A DNA stretch of 64,000 nt from Methylocystis bryophila (GTDB lineage: Bacteria; Pseudomonadota; Alphaproteobacteria; Rhizobiales; Beijerinckiaceae), in contig NZ_AP027149.1 in the NCBI RefSeq assembly GCF_027925445.1, positions 3,298,501-3,362,500 of the forward strand, in the 5' to 3' direction. The notes beneath the pieces are model-generated. The model ran no database searches. It saw nothing but the letters and a program-made list of their open reading frames with translations, and was not told the origin of the DNA. Below are positions 1 to 8,496 of the stretch, piece by piece (the first letter of the stretch is position 1; each line of letters begins with the position of its first letter). A program made the position numbers and the translations under genes.

Positions 1-1818
1 AACCAGCCGCTTGCCGTCGGGATGCGCGCAGAGCCCTGTGACGCGCTCCCTGCCCCGGCTTTCAAGATAGAACGGCCGGCTCACGCCTTGAAGCACGAAC
101 ATGGCGTTGAGCCAGACGAAGCGATGGTAATGCGTCGACTCTTCGTTGGGCCCTGCCTCGATCGCTTCGCATACGAGCCCGAGCCAGCCGCCATTCAATG
201 GCGTGAATTGCGACGCCGCGCGAAAGCCGTCCGAGGCGAGCGGCGCACCAATCGACGCGATTTCGCGCCCAGTGGAGTCGGCGACGATTATCGGATCGTA
301 GCTCACAACGAAACGCAGCAGCTCACCCTGCGCGACCGGCGCCCATTCGCATTGTCGCGCGTCTCGTCCCGAGTTCGAGAGTCCGCGCAAATCGGCGAAA
401 CCGCAAGTCTCGCCCTCCACGATGCGCGCGAGCGTCGCCGCGGGCGAGAACGCCACCCGCCAAAGCGCGCCGCCCCAGGCAAAAAACGCTAAGTGGGCTT
501 CGCGAACGGATTGCTTGTTCATCGCCGGATCGAGCGCGCCTCTGATTTCCTTGCAGCCAATGACCTCAAGCGCCTCATCGAACTCCAGCAGGAAGTCGCT
601 CTCCCCGTCGGTCCAGAGCCCCACGACCTTCTCGCCGTGACGCGCGACGCAAACGCGCGCGCCGCGCTCTTGTTGTCGCGGCGGAGCTTGGAGCCGCCGC
701 CAAGAGAAGGACGGCATGGAGGCGACCGCGGGCTCGGCGTAAAATTGCAGGTTTCGCCGCGCGAGGCTGCGCGAGCTCTCAGGCGCCTGGCGATTGAGCG
801 CGAGCCAGTCGCAGGCGGAGAAGCCACGCTCCTTGCGCTGCGGATCTTGCGCATAATTGGCGGCGATCGAATATTCCTCAGCGAGTCCGAATCGATAGAC
901 GAAATCCTCGATGAAAAGGACGTCCTGCGCTGGGCGCTTCACCCTCAGCCCCGCCTCGGCGAAGAGCATGCTCGCTTCGTTCATGCCGCGCTGGCGGTAA
1001 AAGCGAGCAAGGTCGTAGAGCGGCTCGGCGCGACGCGGCCGCTGATCGAAGGCGGCGACCGCCTCGCGCAAGAAACCTGCTTCTTCCCCCATGCGCCAAA
1101 AGCAGCGGGCGCGCTGCAATCTCGAATACCAGACTTCCTCCGCCCATCCGCCCATGGCGATGCGTTTCGCATAGGTCTCGGCGGCTTCGGCGGGGCGATC
1201 GGAATTTAAAAAGGACTCGGCAAGATAGAACTGGTAGCGCGCATTATCCGGCTCGGCCTCGAGCCCCTTCCGCAGCAGACGGATGTCGCGCTCGAATTTC
1301 TCGACGCGGTTCGAGCCGGTCGCGTGATCGAGCATCCAGACGCCGTCGAGCCGCCCGGTTCCGCCAGGCACGTCGAGATACTCATGCGTGACGCCGTGGT
1401 AACGCGCGCCGGAATCGCGGCGCGCAAGGCGCGTGACCCAATAGCTGACGCCGCCTCTGGTCTGAAGCATATAGCCGGGCGAATCGAGCTTGGCGCGGAA
1501 GTCCATGTCCTCGACGACGACTTCCATGTCGGCGTCGTCGAACAGCAGATAATCGAACTCCAGCGGCGAGGCGTAGGCGTGGTCGAGCGCCTGATTGCGG
1601 GCCTGTTCGAAATCCACGAAGGGAAAGCAATGCAATTCGCCGGGGATTCCGCGCGCCGCGAAAAACGACCTGATGAAATCCTGCGTGCCGTCGGTGGAGC
1701 CCGTGTCGCCGATGACCCAGCACGAGATGAAGGGCGCGACCGCGCGCAGACTACGATCGAGGCTCCGGATCTCATTCTTGACGATCATATTGAGGCAGAT
1801 ACGCTTTGCCGCCGCCAT
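1..1818 (-). CDS. Family-2 glycosyltransferase, C-terminus outside the window
   Basis: The reading frame opens with ATG at 1818 and stays open to the window edge, giving 606 visible residues. The N-terminus reads MAAAKRICLNMIVKNE, followed by GDTGSTDGTQDFI and LLFDDADME. These are the nucleotide-sugar binding start and the metal-binding acidic motif of GT-A family-2 glycosyltransferases. After about residue 190 the sequence becomes helical and repeat-like (YQFYLAESFLNSDRPAEAAE, then PLYDLARFYRQRGMNEAS), which resembles tetratricopeptide repeats. The last ~200 residues are mixed and not recognised. Such GT2-TPR proteins are usually cytosolic or membrane-associated enzymes of glycan or protein glycosylation. 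The acceptor is unknown. Long plus-strand frames over this region are shadows. Confidence 0.82.
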   Translation of the reverse strand, partial: MAAAKRICLNMIVKNEIRSLDRSLRAVAPFISCWVIGDTGSTDGTQDFIRSFFAARGIPGELHCFPFVDFEQARNQALDHAYASPLEFDYLLFDDADMEVVVEDMDFRAKLDSPGYMLQTRGGVSYWVTRLARRDSGARYHGVTHEYLDVPGGTGRLDGVWMLDHATGSNRVEKFERDIRLLRKGLEAEPDNARYQFYLAESFLNSDRPAEAAETYAKRIAMGGWAEEVWYSRLQRARCFWRMGEEAGFLREAVAAFDQRPRRAEPLYDLARFYRQRGMNEASMLFAEAGLRVKRPAQDVLFIEDFVYRFGLAEEYSIAANYAQDPQRKERGFSACDWLALNRQAPESSRSLARRNLQFYAEPAVASMPSFSWRRLQAPPRQQERGARVCVARHGEKVVGLWTDGESDFLLEFDEALEVIGCKEIRGALDPAMNKQSVREAHLAFFAWGGALWRVAFSPAATLARIVEGETCGFADLRGLSNSGRDARQCEWAPVAQGELLRFVVSYDPIIVADSTGREIASIGAPLASDGFRAASQFTPLNGGWLGLVCEAIEAGPNEESTHYHRFVWLNAMFVLQGVSRPFYLESRGRERVTGLCAHPDGKRLV

Positions 1819-1895
1819 CGTCTCTCTCTCACGGCCTTACACGCGCAGTGTCATGCCGAATGATACGGTTTCCGCCTGATTGGTTCGTGGCGCGC

Positions 1896-1935
1896 CTCCC
1901 CTCCCCCCTTGCGGGGAGAGAGTTGGGGTGGGGGG
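1896..1935. repeat. C/G-rich intergenic hairpin element
   Basis: The run CCTCCCCTCCCCCCTTGCGG is followed by GGGGAGAG and a G-rich tail, which can fold into a hairpin. A related element with the same CCTCTCCCGC-GAA-GCGGGGGAGGG logic lies at 12011-12050. Short elements of this kind are scattered between genes of many alphaproteobacteria. A function is not known from the sequence. Confidence 0.5.
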
Positions 1936-2166
1936 CGCGGGATGACTCAAAGTTGGCGCGCTCCCACATCCCCTCCCCCGCCAAGGCCGTCTCCTGACGC
2001 CCGTCACACGCGACGGGCCTTGGGGGACAAGAGAGGCGGCGCGAACCGAAGCAATCACCCGAATCCCGTATGAGAATATCAACTCCGCCATTGCGCGCGA
2101 AGCGAAACGGCGACGCTCCCATTTCGTCGGTGCAAGATTGAACGTGAGGGAATGAATTGTTCACCC

Positions 2167-2283
2167 TAGAGCGCGATGCGAAAAAGTCGAAACCGGTTTT
2201 TCGCACAAATCGCGCTCTAAACTTTCGGAATCGATCACGTTTTCTGCGTTCAGGCGATTCCGCCTGAACGCAGCATGATCTAG
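2167..2283. repeat. Double palindromic intergenic repeat, full copy
   Basis: The first half is a long nested palindrome running from TAGAGCGCGATGCGAAAAA to its mirror ending in ATCGCGCTCTAA at 2220. The second half is a 13-bp perfect stem at 2244-2256 and 2261-2273 (CTGCGTTCAGGCG with its complement) around an ATTC loop. A diverged full copy lies at 22951-23065, and pieces lie at 14981-15006 and 40095-40118. The element is dispersed, non-coding and probably mobile in origin. Confidence 0.75.
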
Positions 2284-2419
2284 CTTGCCGCCGAGCCGAT
2301 CGCGCCGCGTCAGGCGCGGCGCCAGTCTAGCTCAGGTCGTCCGTTTCGATATCGGGCCCTAGGCGCAAAGGCCCGCGGGAAGAAGCGGTTTCGCGCATCG
2401 CCGTTGATCGGGTCGCTCG

Positions 2420-2956
2420 TCAACTGTGTGCGGGGTAGATGCCTGTCAGCGAGATGATGTAGTTCATGGCCAACACCGGCTGGATGTTCGTATGTGGCAA
2501 GTTGCCGCCGGCAGGGGTGACGGCGTTCGAGTTCAGTGTCGTCGGCGATGTCAACGCCGCGGAGTAGTTTTCGACCGGCTTACCGTTGGCGGAGCCGGCG
2601 GCGAGGTAATTGTTGGTTGGCTTGGCCACCGCTGCAGCAGGAGCGTTATCGGCGTTGATGAGGTGGTTATGCTGGGGCATCTGGTTCACCAGAAGAGTCA
2701 CGCTTTCCACGCCCGTCATTTCGCCGATCGTGTAAGGCGACAGGCCATTGCCCTGGCCCATGCCGAGAGGCGCGCGGCTACGCAGGTCGGGCAGCCCGAA
2801 AGTGGACACTCCGTCGCCGCCATAATAGGTGCCGAGCAGCGCGAATAGGGCCTGGTACTGAGAGATCTGTAGAAGCGTCCCGTCGCACAAATGCCAGCCG
2901 ACCGGGGCGAAATTGAATCCTACGAGAAGGATTTGACCGACAAACGGCTCTGCCAT
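2420..2956 (-). CDS. Tail-collar domain (microcystin-dependent-protein-like) protein
   Basis: The 178-residue product starts MAEPFVGQILLVGFNFAPVG and continues WHLCDGTLLQISQYQALFAL and FGLPDLRSRAPLGMG. This is the conserved core of the phage tail-collar domain found in Mdp-type proteins. The C-terminus has GNLPHTNIQPVLAMNYIISL, the usual end of the family. There is no signal peptide. It lies 236 bases downstream of a collagen-like surface protein on the same strand. Collar domains and collagen repeats occur together in tail fibres, so the two products may work together on the cell surface or in a contractile or fibre structure. That link is an inference, and no other phage gene is nearby. Confidence 0.85.
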   Translation of the reverse strand: MAEPFVGQILLVGFNFAPVGWHLCDGTLLQISQYQALFALLGTYYGGDGVSTFGLPDLRSRAPLGMGQGNGLSPYTIGEMTGVESVTLLVNQMPQHNHLINADNAPAAAVAKPTNNYLAAGSANGKPVENYSAALTSPTTLNSNAVTPAGGNLPHTNIQPVLAMNYIISLTGIYPAHS

Positions 2957-3192
2957 GGTTTTTCACTCCCTCAAAATGCGCATGGATCATACGCTTTAAT
3001 TCCCGCAGAATGCGGGAAAACCAAATTGTCGTTACTTTCTAGACACTATCACGAACAAATGACTCGGGCTAGCGATCAGGTGTTCCAGCGGCTGAAGAAA
3101 CTGGCCGTGCGGTCGTCCCACTCGCACGAGAGCTCAGCCGCTCGAGATGTCGCTCCGCTGGACGCGCGCCGCGCCGCCGAGGCACGAAAAAA

Positions 3193-5121
3193 CTAAGGAA
3201 CTCCGGTGCCTTGAGGCCCGATGTTTCCGACCCACACCCAAGCCCCGCTCGAGCTTGCTTCATACAGGGCTGTCCCCGCCAGGGCGGAACCGGCGCCGCC
3301 ATTAGCACCGGGATTGGTGCCGACCACCTGATATTGGGTCCCTGTCGCCGAGGTCGGGAAACCACCCGGCGAGAGGGAGTAGAGGGAGCTATTCACAACG
3401 TTGGCGAAGTAAAAACTGCCGGGGTTCGCGGTGGCGATTTCCGTCCATCCGGAGCTTGTATTCTCATACAGCCCCAAGTTGCCGTAATTGTAGTACAGGC
3501 TTCCAAACGGCAAGCTCGTGCTCGTCGGCGCCCCGTTGCCTTCATAGACCGCCACCGTGCTGCCGCCCGCCCCGGTTGGGCCCGTGGCGCCGGTCGGACC
3601 CGTGGGGCCTGTCGGTCCCCCTGCGCCTGTCGGACCCGTTGGGCCGGTCGGCCCCCCTAAGCCTGTCGGACCCGTTGGGCCTGTCGGTCCCCCTGCGCCT
3701 GTCGGACCCGTTGGGCCGGTCGGCCCCCCTACGCCTGTCGGACCCGTTGGGCCGGTCGGCCCCCCTGCGCCTGCCGGACCCGTTGGGCCGGTCGGACCCC
3801 CTAAGCCTGTCGGACCCGTTGGGCCGGTCGGACCCCCTACGCCTGTCGGACCCGTTGGGCCGGTCGGCCCCCCCGCGCCTGTCGGACCCGTTGGGCCGGT
3901 CGGACCCCCTGCGCCCGTCGGACCCGTAGGGCCTGTCGGGCCGGTCGGACCCGTGGCGCCCGTAGCCCCTGCCCTTGAACTCGAACTTTGCAGCACCTGC
4001 GCGACCACGAAATTCTGCACGTTGCGCTGCAGATTTGGCCGCGGGACAAACGACGCCGCCTGATGTTCTTCACCCAGGAAGATCGGCGGATCGTCCTCGC
4101 GGTGACGATGGATCAGCGTCTTGTCGTCGCCGAAATAGACCTTCAGGCCGGCCATGACCGAGCGGAAGTTGTGCTGGCCGACGTTGCCTTCGACGAAAAC
4201 AGCGAGATTATGGTAAGCGGCATAGGGCAATTGGAATTCGGTCTTCGCAGTGGCGATATGAATGCCCTGCGTGTAGCGATGGCCCGCGCTCACGCGCCAG
4301 TCCTCGGTCGGGTAGAGCGCGAGGTCGATCTGATCGAAGGGACGATTCTTGCGCCCGGCGGCGCCGAAGTCCCAAAGCCAATTGTTACGCGGCCCGCCGG
4401 TCTCCCAGCCCCCGACGCCTTCGATCGAGACCGGGCCGAGATAGGCCTCCATCGTGCCGCCGGCCTTGACGTAAGCCCGACTAGCCGGAATGAACGGGCT
4501 GCTGGCGGAGGTGTTTTCCGCGAAGCTGCCATAGAGGCCTATGAGGCCGATCGCCGGATTGCGCCAGAAGGCGTGACCGGCGGCGCCATAGAAAGCCGTC
4601 GATCCCACCCCGCCGGTGATGGCGTCGAGCTGCGCGCCAAAGGAGCGGCCGAGAGGCACGGTGAAGGCCCCGGCGGCGTAGCCAGCGCCATGCCCTGTGT
4701 CGTAGCCCGCGGCGCCTTCCAACTTGCCGTTCGGCCGCGACACCGCCGGAAGATCCCATGCCGGCACGACCAGCGCGACGGGAGCTGCGAGCGGAGGCGA
4801 CGTAAGGGCCATCCCCGTGACCGGAACAGCAGCGACCGGCGCCGGCGCGGGGCTTGCGATCACGACGGGCGGCGGCTCGACCGGCCGCGCGCCGCGCTGC
4901 TGCTGCGCAAGCTTGCGGCGCGCTTCCGCAAGCTCGGCGCGCATGCGTTCGTTCTCGGTCTTGGTCCGAGCGTTCTCCTCACGCAGCTTTTGTTGATTGG
5001 CCTTGAGCTCCAGCAGCATCTGATAGAGCTCGGCGTTGCTCGGCGCCTGCTGGGCGTGGACGGGAGCCACAGCCGCAAGCAGCGCGACAGACGCCACACT
5101 CGCGTTAAGTCTCTTGCGCAT
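3193..5121 (-). CDS. Outer-membrane barrel protein with collagen-like stalk
   Basis: The 642-residue product has an N-terminal signal peptide (MRKRLNASVASVALLAAVAP, cleavage probably after VHA). Residues ~28-75 are charged and helical, with the look of a coiled coil. A Pro/Ala-rich linker follows to ~135. Residues ~140-350 alternate Gly/aromatic strands (GYDTGHGAGYAAGAF, RVSAGHRYTQGIHI, VMAGLKVYFGDD) and look like an outer-membrane beta-barrel. Residues 385-522 are about 46 unbroken Gly-X-Y triplets, mostly GPT, in units of (GPT)3 G[A/V/L]G. About 120 residues of globular tail follow. The barrel would anchor the protein and the stalk would project a head domain. The family is not recognised as a whole and the function is unknown, with adhesion or matrix binding likely. 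Confidence 0.8.
   Translation of the reverse strand: MRKRLNASVASVALLAAVAPVHAQQAPSNAELYQMLLELKANQQKLREENARTKTENERMRAELAEARRKLAQQQRGARPVEPPPVVIASPAPAPVAAVPVTGMALTSPPLAAPVALVVPAWDLPAVSRPNGKLEGAAGYDTGHGAGYAAGAFTVPLGRSFGAQLDAITGGVGSTAFYGAAGHAFWRNPAIGLIGLYGSFAENTSASSPFIPASRAYVKAGGTMEAYLGPVSIEGVGGWETGGPRNNWLWDFGAAGRKNRPFDQIDLALYPTEDWRVSAGHRYTQGIHIATAKTEFQLPYAAYHNLAVFVEGNVGQHNFRSVMAGLKVYFGDDKTLIHRHREDDPPIFLGEEHQAASFVPRPNLQRNVQNFVVAQVLQSSSSRAGATGATGPTGPTGPTGPTGAGGPTGPTGPTGAGGPTGPTGPTGVGGPTGPTGPTGLGGPTGPTGPAGAGGPTGPTGPTGVGGPTGPTGPTGAGGPTGPTGPTGLGGPTGPTGPTGAGGPTGPTGPTGATGPTGAGGSTVAVYEGNGAPTSTSLPFGSLYYNYGNLGLYENTSSGWTEIATANPGSFYFANVVNSSLYSLSPGGFPTSATGTQYQVVGTNPGANGGAGSALAGTALYEASSSGAWVWVGNIGPQGTGVP
3556..3969 (-). 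repeat. 36-bp tandem repeat encoding collagen-like Gly-X-Y units
   Basis: A 36-base unit, each coding (GPT)3 plus G-A/V/L-G, is repeated about nine times with a few degenerate units at each end. The copies are nearly identical at DNA level, including third positions, so the array is young or kept homogeneous by recombination. The copy number should be prone to slippage between strains. The low complexity creates long open frames on the opposite strand that are not genes. Confidence 0.9.
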
Positions 5122-5318
5122 GAAACAGGCTCCGCGAGATTCGAACGATTAGACCGCTTGACACTACTGGAGCTCGCTCTGCTGTTAAATGCTAGAAAGC
5201 GCAAAATGCGATGTCCGACTCGCTTTTCCCGGCGCCTGTGGCGCCTCAGCAACAGAAGGGCCGCTTAAATCCCTTTGGCCGCTCGACCCGGCGCCCTCGC
5301 TGTGTGGCGAGCGACGCG

Positions 5319-5528
5319 TCACCTCGGATGCTCGTCTCGCCACTTGCGCACCGTCGCCAGCGTGTCGACGCTGTGGCTATGCGAATTCTCGTCCAAATAG
5401 ACGTAAAGGATCCCGCCGTCCGGCGCGATGACATATGAGAGGCGTTCCGCGAAGACCGCGCCTTTCAAAGGAACATTGAACGCAGCGTCATAGGCCCAAT
5501 CACCTTGAAATCGGGATCGGCGCGGACC
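5319..5528 (-). pseudogene. Peroxiredoxin C-terminal fragment with frameshift
   Basis: The frame ending at 5319 encodes YDAAFNVPLKGAVFAERLSY followed by VIAPDGGILYVYLDENSHSH and a tail typical of the C-terminal third of AhpC/TSA peroxiredoxins. Just upstream, in another frame, the same strand encodes VRADPDFKVIG, the piece that should precede it. One missing base near 5498 breaks the gene. The N-terminal half with the peroxidatic cysteine is absent. The open frame in the track begins with unrelated residues, so this is a remnant and not a small gene. Confidence 0.65.
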
Positions 5529-5668
5529 TGGTTCGGCGCTCTTCGCTAACGAACGCCGCAAGACTGAGTACAATTCCTAATTGCCTTTCCTGGGTAGCTT
5601 CCTGAAGGTGCCGCGTTGGCCAGGATCCTCGTTCATAAAGAATCTTCTTTTCGAGACCATGCTGATCG

Positions 5669-8128
5669 ATGGCGATCGGCATGACGCGGGCGAAGGGCGC
5701 AGACGCTTTGCCCGCGGCAGGAGAGGTCGGCGCTGCAGTCATATCGGCGCCAGAGTTCTCGATGAGAGAGGCGTCCGGGGCTGGCTCGATCCGAGGTTCA
5801 AGGCGTCATCAGACCATGACCATGTTCCCCAACGAACCGTCCTTCTTCAAAGCCTTGGCGGACGGCAGCCCGTTGTTCATCCTCATGTGCGACCTGAGCT
5901 TCCGGCCCTTCTACGTGAACGCGGCCGGACGTCGTCTCGTGGGGCTCGACGACCACCGGCGTTTCGTCGAAACGCCGGTGCAGGCGTTGTTTTTTCCCGA
6001 GGATCAGGATTTCATCCTGAATGAGTTTTTGCCGCGCGTCCTCAGGGAAGGCCGAGCCGAAACCGAAACGCGCTTCCGGCGCCTCGATACCGGCGAAGCG
6101 ATCTGGATGATCCACGACGCCTTTCTCCTTTTCGACTCTGAGGGAGAGCCTGTCGGCCTTGCAACGCAGAGCCGCGACATCACTGAGCGCAAGCGCAGTC
6201 AGCAGGCGTTGCAGCAAAAAACCATGCTCTTGCAGGGGATCATCGAATCGATGCCGGATCCGATATTCGCCAAGGATGTCGAATGTCGAATGCTCATGGC
6301 CAATTCTGCGACGCTGGAGACGATCGGCAAATCGGCCGCTGAGGTGCTGGGGCGCAGCGAGGCGGAATGGCGCCACGATCCGCAAGAGGTCGCGCGCATA
6401 CAGGCCAATGATCGGCGGATCATGAATGGAGGCCAGGCGGAGACGTTCGAGGAAGCCTTCACGACACCGGGCAAGCCGGCTCGCATCTTTCGCGCGACAA
6501 AAAGTCCCTTGCGCGACGCGGCGGGCGCCGTGGTCGGCGTCGTCGGCGTCGCGCGCGACGTCACGGCGCTGAAGGAGGCGGAGGCGGCTTTGCGCGCCAG
6601 CGAGGAACGTCTTCGCGCTCTCCTGACCGCGAGCTCCGAAACCATCTACAGCATGAGTCCGGACTGGAAAAAGATCCGCCTTCAGGGGCGCGACCTTCTC
6701 GAGGAAGCCGAGACCGAAGAATGGCTGGAGAAATACATTCCGGACGAGGATCGGGCCATGGTTCTCGGAGTCATAGCGGAAGCGATCCGGACCAAAAGCA
6801 TCTTCCAGCTGGAGCATCGCGTCCGGCTGGCGGACGGAGAGATCGGATGGACATCCTCGCGCGCCGTGCCGATTCTAAACGAGCAGGGCGAGATCTCCGA
6901 GTGGTTCGGCGCCGCCAGCGACATCACCATTCGCAAGCGCTCGGAGACGGCACTGCGCGATGCCGACATGCGCAAGAACGAATTCATCGCAACGCTCGCC
7001 CACGAGCTACGCAATCCACTCGCGCCGATCCACAACGCCGCGCTCGTCTTGCAGAGGAGGCGTGCTCCCGACGATCCCGACTCCGTGCTCGTGGATATGA
7101 TCCAACGTCAGACCGACCATCTCGTCCGGCTTGTCGACGACCTGCTCGTGATCAGCCGCATTCGATACGGCAAGATCGAGCTGCGAAAAGAGAAGACCGA
7201 CATGGTGGCGATCGTGCGCGACGCCTTGATGTCCTGTCGGCCGCTGATCGAAAAAAAGACCCATCGCGTGAAAACGAAGGTAGCGAGCGCGCCGCTGTGG
7301 GTGTTCGGCGACGCGGTGCGCCTGACGCAGATCGCGGTAAATCTGATCGACAACGCAGTGAAATACACGCCGCCCGACGGGTTGATCGAGATCGAAGCGG
7401 CGCTCGAAGCCGACGAGATCGTCTTTCGCGTGCGTGACAATGGCGTCGGTCTCGCCGCCGAGACGCTGTCACAGGTGTTCGAACTCTTTATGCAAGTTCG
7501 GGACGGCGCGGACTCGCCGCAAGGCGGTCTTGGCATCGGCCTCGCTTTGGCGCGCAAGCTTGTCGAGCTGCACGGGGGGCGCATTGAGGCGCATAGCCCA
7601 GGGCCCCGATGCGGGAGCGAATTCGTCGTTCGATTGCCGCAGTGGGACGGCCCGACGACCCAATCTTCTGAAAATATGAGGGCGGCGGCGCCAAAGCGCA
7701 GCGACGCCGATCGGTGGGCGCGCGTTCTCGTCATCGACGACGATCGCGAGACTTGCGGAAGCTTCTCCTTTCTGCTGGAGAGCTTAGGAACGATCGTTCG
7801 TGTCGCTCGCGACGGCCATTCCGGAATCGCCGCTATCGACGACTTCAGGCCTGACGCGATCTTCTGCGACATCGGCATGTCCGGGCTCGACGGCTACGAG
7901 ACGGCGCGTCGCATTCGAGCCGCGCATGGTCATGAGCTTCTTCTCATTGCGCTGACAGGTTGGGGACGGACGGAAGATCGACGCCGCGCGCGGCAAGCCG
8001 GCTTCGACGCGCATCTGACGAAGCCGGCGTCGATCGACGCCGTCGAGGCGGTCCTCTCACGGATCAGCCCCGTTCCTCCGCCCAAGCTCATCGCCGACGG
8101 GCTCCTGCGCGCGCCCTATTCAGGTTAG
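5669..8128 (+). CDS. Hybrid sensor histidine kinase with three PAS domains and receiver
   Basis: Counting from 5669, residues ~55-170, ~180-300 and ~305-430 are three PAS/PAC modules, two of them ending in the typical RDITERKRSQQAL and SDITIRKRSETAL links. The HisKA H-box is FIATLAHELRNPLAP with the phospho-accepting His at 445. The ATPase has NLIDNAVKYTPP (N box), RDNGVGL (G1) and GGLGIGLALARKLVELHGG (G2). The C-terminal receiver has VIDDDRET and FCDIGMSGLDGYE, with the phospho-acceptor Asp at 734. No membrane segment is visible, so it should sense a cytosolic signal. ATG at 5816 (residue 50) is an equally good start, because the first 49 residues have no domain. No cognate output regulator lies next to it. 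It overlaps yraN by 4 bases tail to tail. Confidence 0.92.
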   Translation: MAIGMTRAKGADALPAAGEVGAAVISAPEFSMREASGAGSIRGSRRHQTMTMFPNEPSFFKALADGSPLFILMCDLSFRPFYVNAAGRRLVGLDDHRRFVETPVQALFFPEDQDFILNEFLPRVLREGRAETETRFRRLDTGEAIWMIHDAFLLFDSEGEPVGLATQSRDITERKRSQQALQQKTMLLQGIIESMPDPIFAKDVECRMLMANSATLETIGKSAAEVLGRSEAEWRHDPQEVARIQANDRRIMNGGQAETFEEAFTTPGKPARIFRATKSPLRDAAGAVVGVVGVARDVTALKEAEAALRASEERLRALLTASSETIYSMSPDWKKIRLQGRDLLEEAETEEWLEKYIPDEDRAMVLGVIAEAIRTKSIFQLEHRVRLADGEIGWTSSRAVPILNEQGEISEWFGAASDITIRKRSETALRDADMRKNEFIATLAHELRNPLAPIHNAALVLQRRRAPDDPDSVLVDMIQRQTDHLVRLVDDLLVISRIRYGKIELRKEKTDMVAIVRDALMSCRPLIEKKTHRVKTKVASAPLWVFGDAVRLTQIAVNLIDNAVKYTPPDGLIEIEAALEADEIVFRVRDNGVGLAAETLSQVFELFMQVRDGADSPQGGLGIGLALARKLVELHGGRIEAHSPGPRCGSEFVVRLPQWDGPTTQSSENMRAAAPKRSDADRWARVLVIDDDRETCGSFSFLLESLGTIVRVARDGHSGIAAIDDFRPDAIFCDIGMSGLDGYETARRIRAAHGHELLLIALTGWGRTEDRRRARQAGFDAHLTKPASIDAVEAVLSRISPVPPPKLIADGLLRAPYSG

Positions 8129-8496
8129 GGCGATGTCGCTCGTTCGAGGCTCATCACATCCTCGACATGCTGCGGCAAGCGTCCCGGCGCGACGAAGATC
8201 GCGTCGGCGCGCAGCGTATAGCGCGCCGCCCAAGGATTGAGGCTGAGCCAGCGCGCGACGGCCACGCGCAGACGACGCTGTTTTTGCGGCGTGATCGCGA
8301 TGAGCGCCGCATCCATCTCGGCGCGCGCCTTCACCTCCACGAAGGCGACGACGTCGCCCCGCCGCGCGACGATGTCGATCTCGCCGCCCTTGACGCGATA
8401 GCGACGCGCCAGAATCTTGTAGAGCTTCAGCCGCAGCCAGACCCTTGCGAGCGTCTCGGCGCGCGCGCCGAAGTCGAGCCCGTTGCCCCCCGTCAC
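8125..8496 (-). CDS. YraN/UPF0102 family endonuclease-fold protein
   Basis: The 123-residue product has the family pattern GARAETLARVWLRLKLYKIL, then RRYRVKGGEIDIVARRGDVV and AFVEVKARAEMDAA. The E-I-D-I and E-V-K residues form a PD-(D/E)XK-type nuclease core. Length and layout fit UPF0102/YraN. These proteins are widespread, and their role in DNA processing is predicted more than proven. The start codon overlaps the end of the NAD synthetase gene, so the two are translated as a unit. Confidence 0.88.
   Translation of the reverse strand: MTGGNGLDFGARAETLARVWLRLKLYKILARRYRVKGGEIDIVARRGDVVAFVEVKARAEMDAALIAITPQKQRRLRVAVARWLSLNPWAARYTLRADAIFVAPGRLPQHVEDVMSLERATSP

Larger units (their letters stand above)
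1819..2419. other. Intergenic stretch made of repeat elements
   Basis: About 600 bases lie between the start of the glycosyltransferase and the end of the collar-domain gene. I see no convincing gene. It holds a C-rich/G-rich hairpin element near 1896-1935 and a long double palindrome at 2167-2283. The part nearest 1818 must contain the promoter of the glycosyltransferase, but no clear boxes stand out. Confidence 0.6.

Noticed and set aside
22..1863. Several long plus-strand open frames at the window start
   Set aside because: They run opposite to an uninterrupted minus-strand glycosyltransferase with clear motifs, so they are shadows of a high-GC gene.
3556..3969. Possible CRISPR array
   Set aside because: The 36-bp units are directly contiguous, have no unique spacers and are in frame inside a coding sequence.
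3557..4063. Plus-strand frames rich in GPVGPVGP repeats
   Set aside because: They are the antisense reading of the collagen-like array, produced by its GC-rich 36-bp unit. They have no signal, start site or neighbour of their own.
2420..5121. A prophage
   Set aside because: Only a collar-domain protein is phage-like. There is no capsid, portal, terminase, integrase or attachment site nearby.
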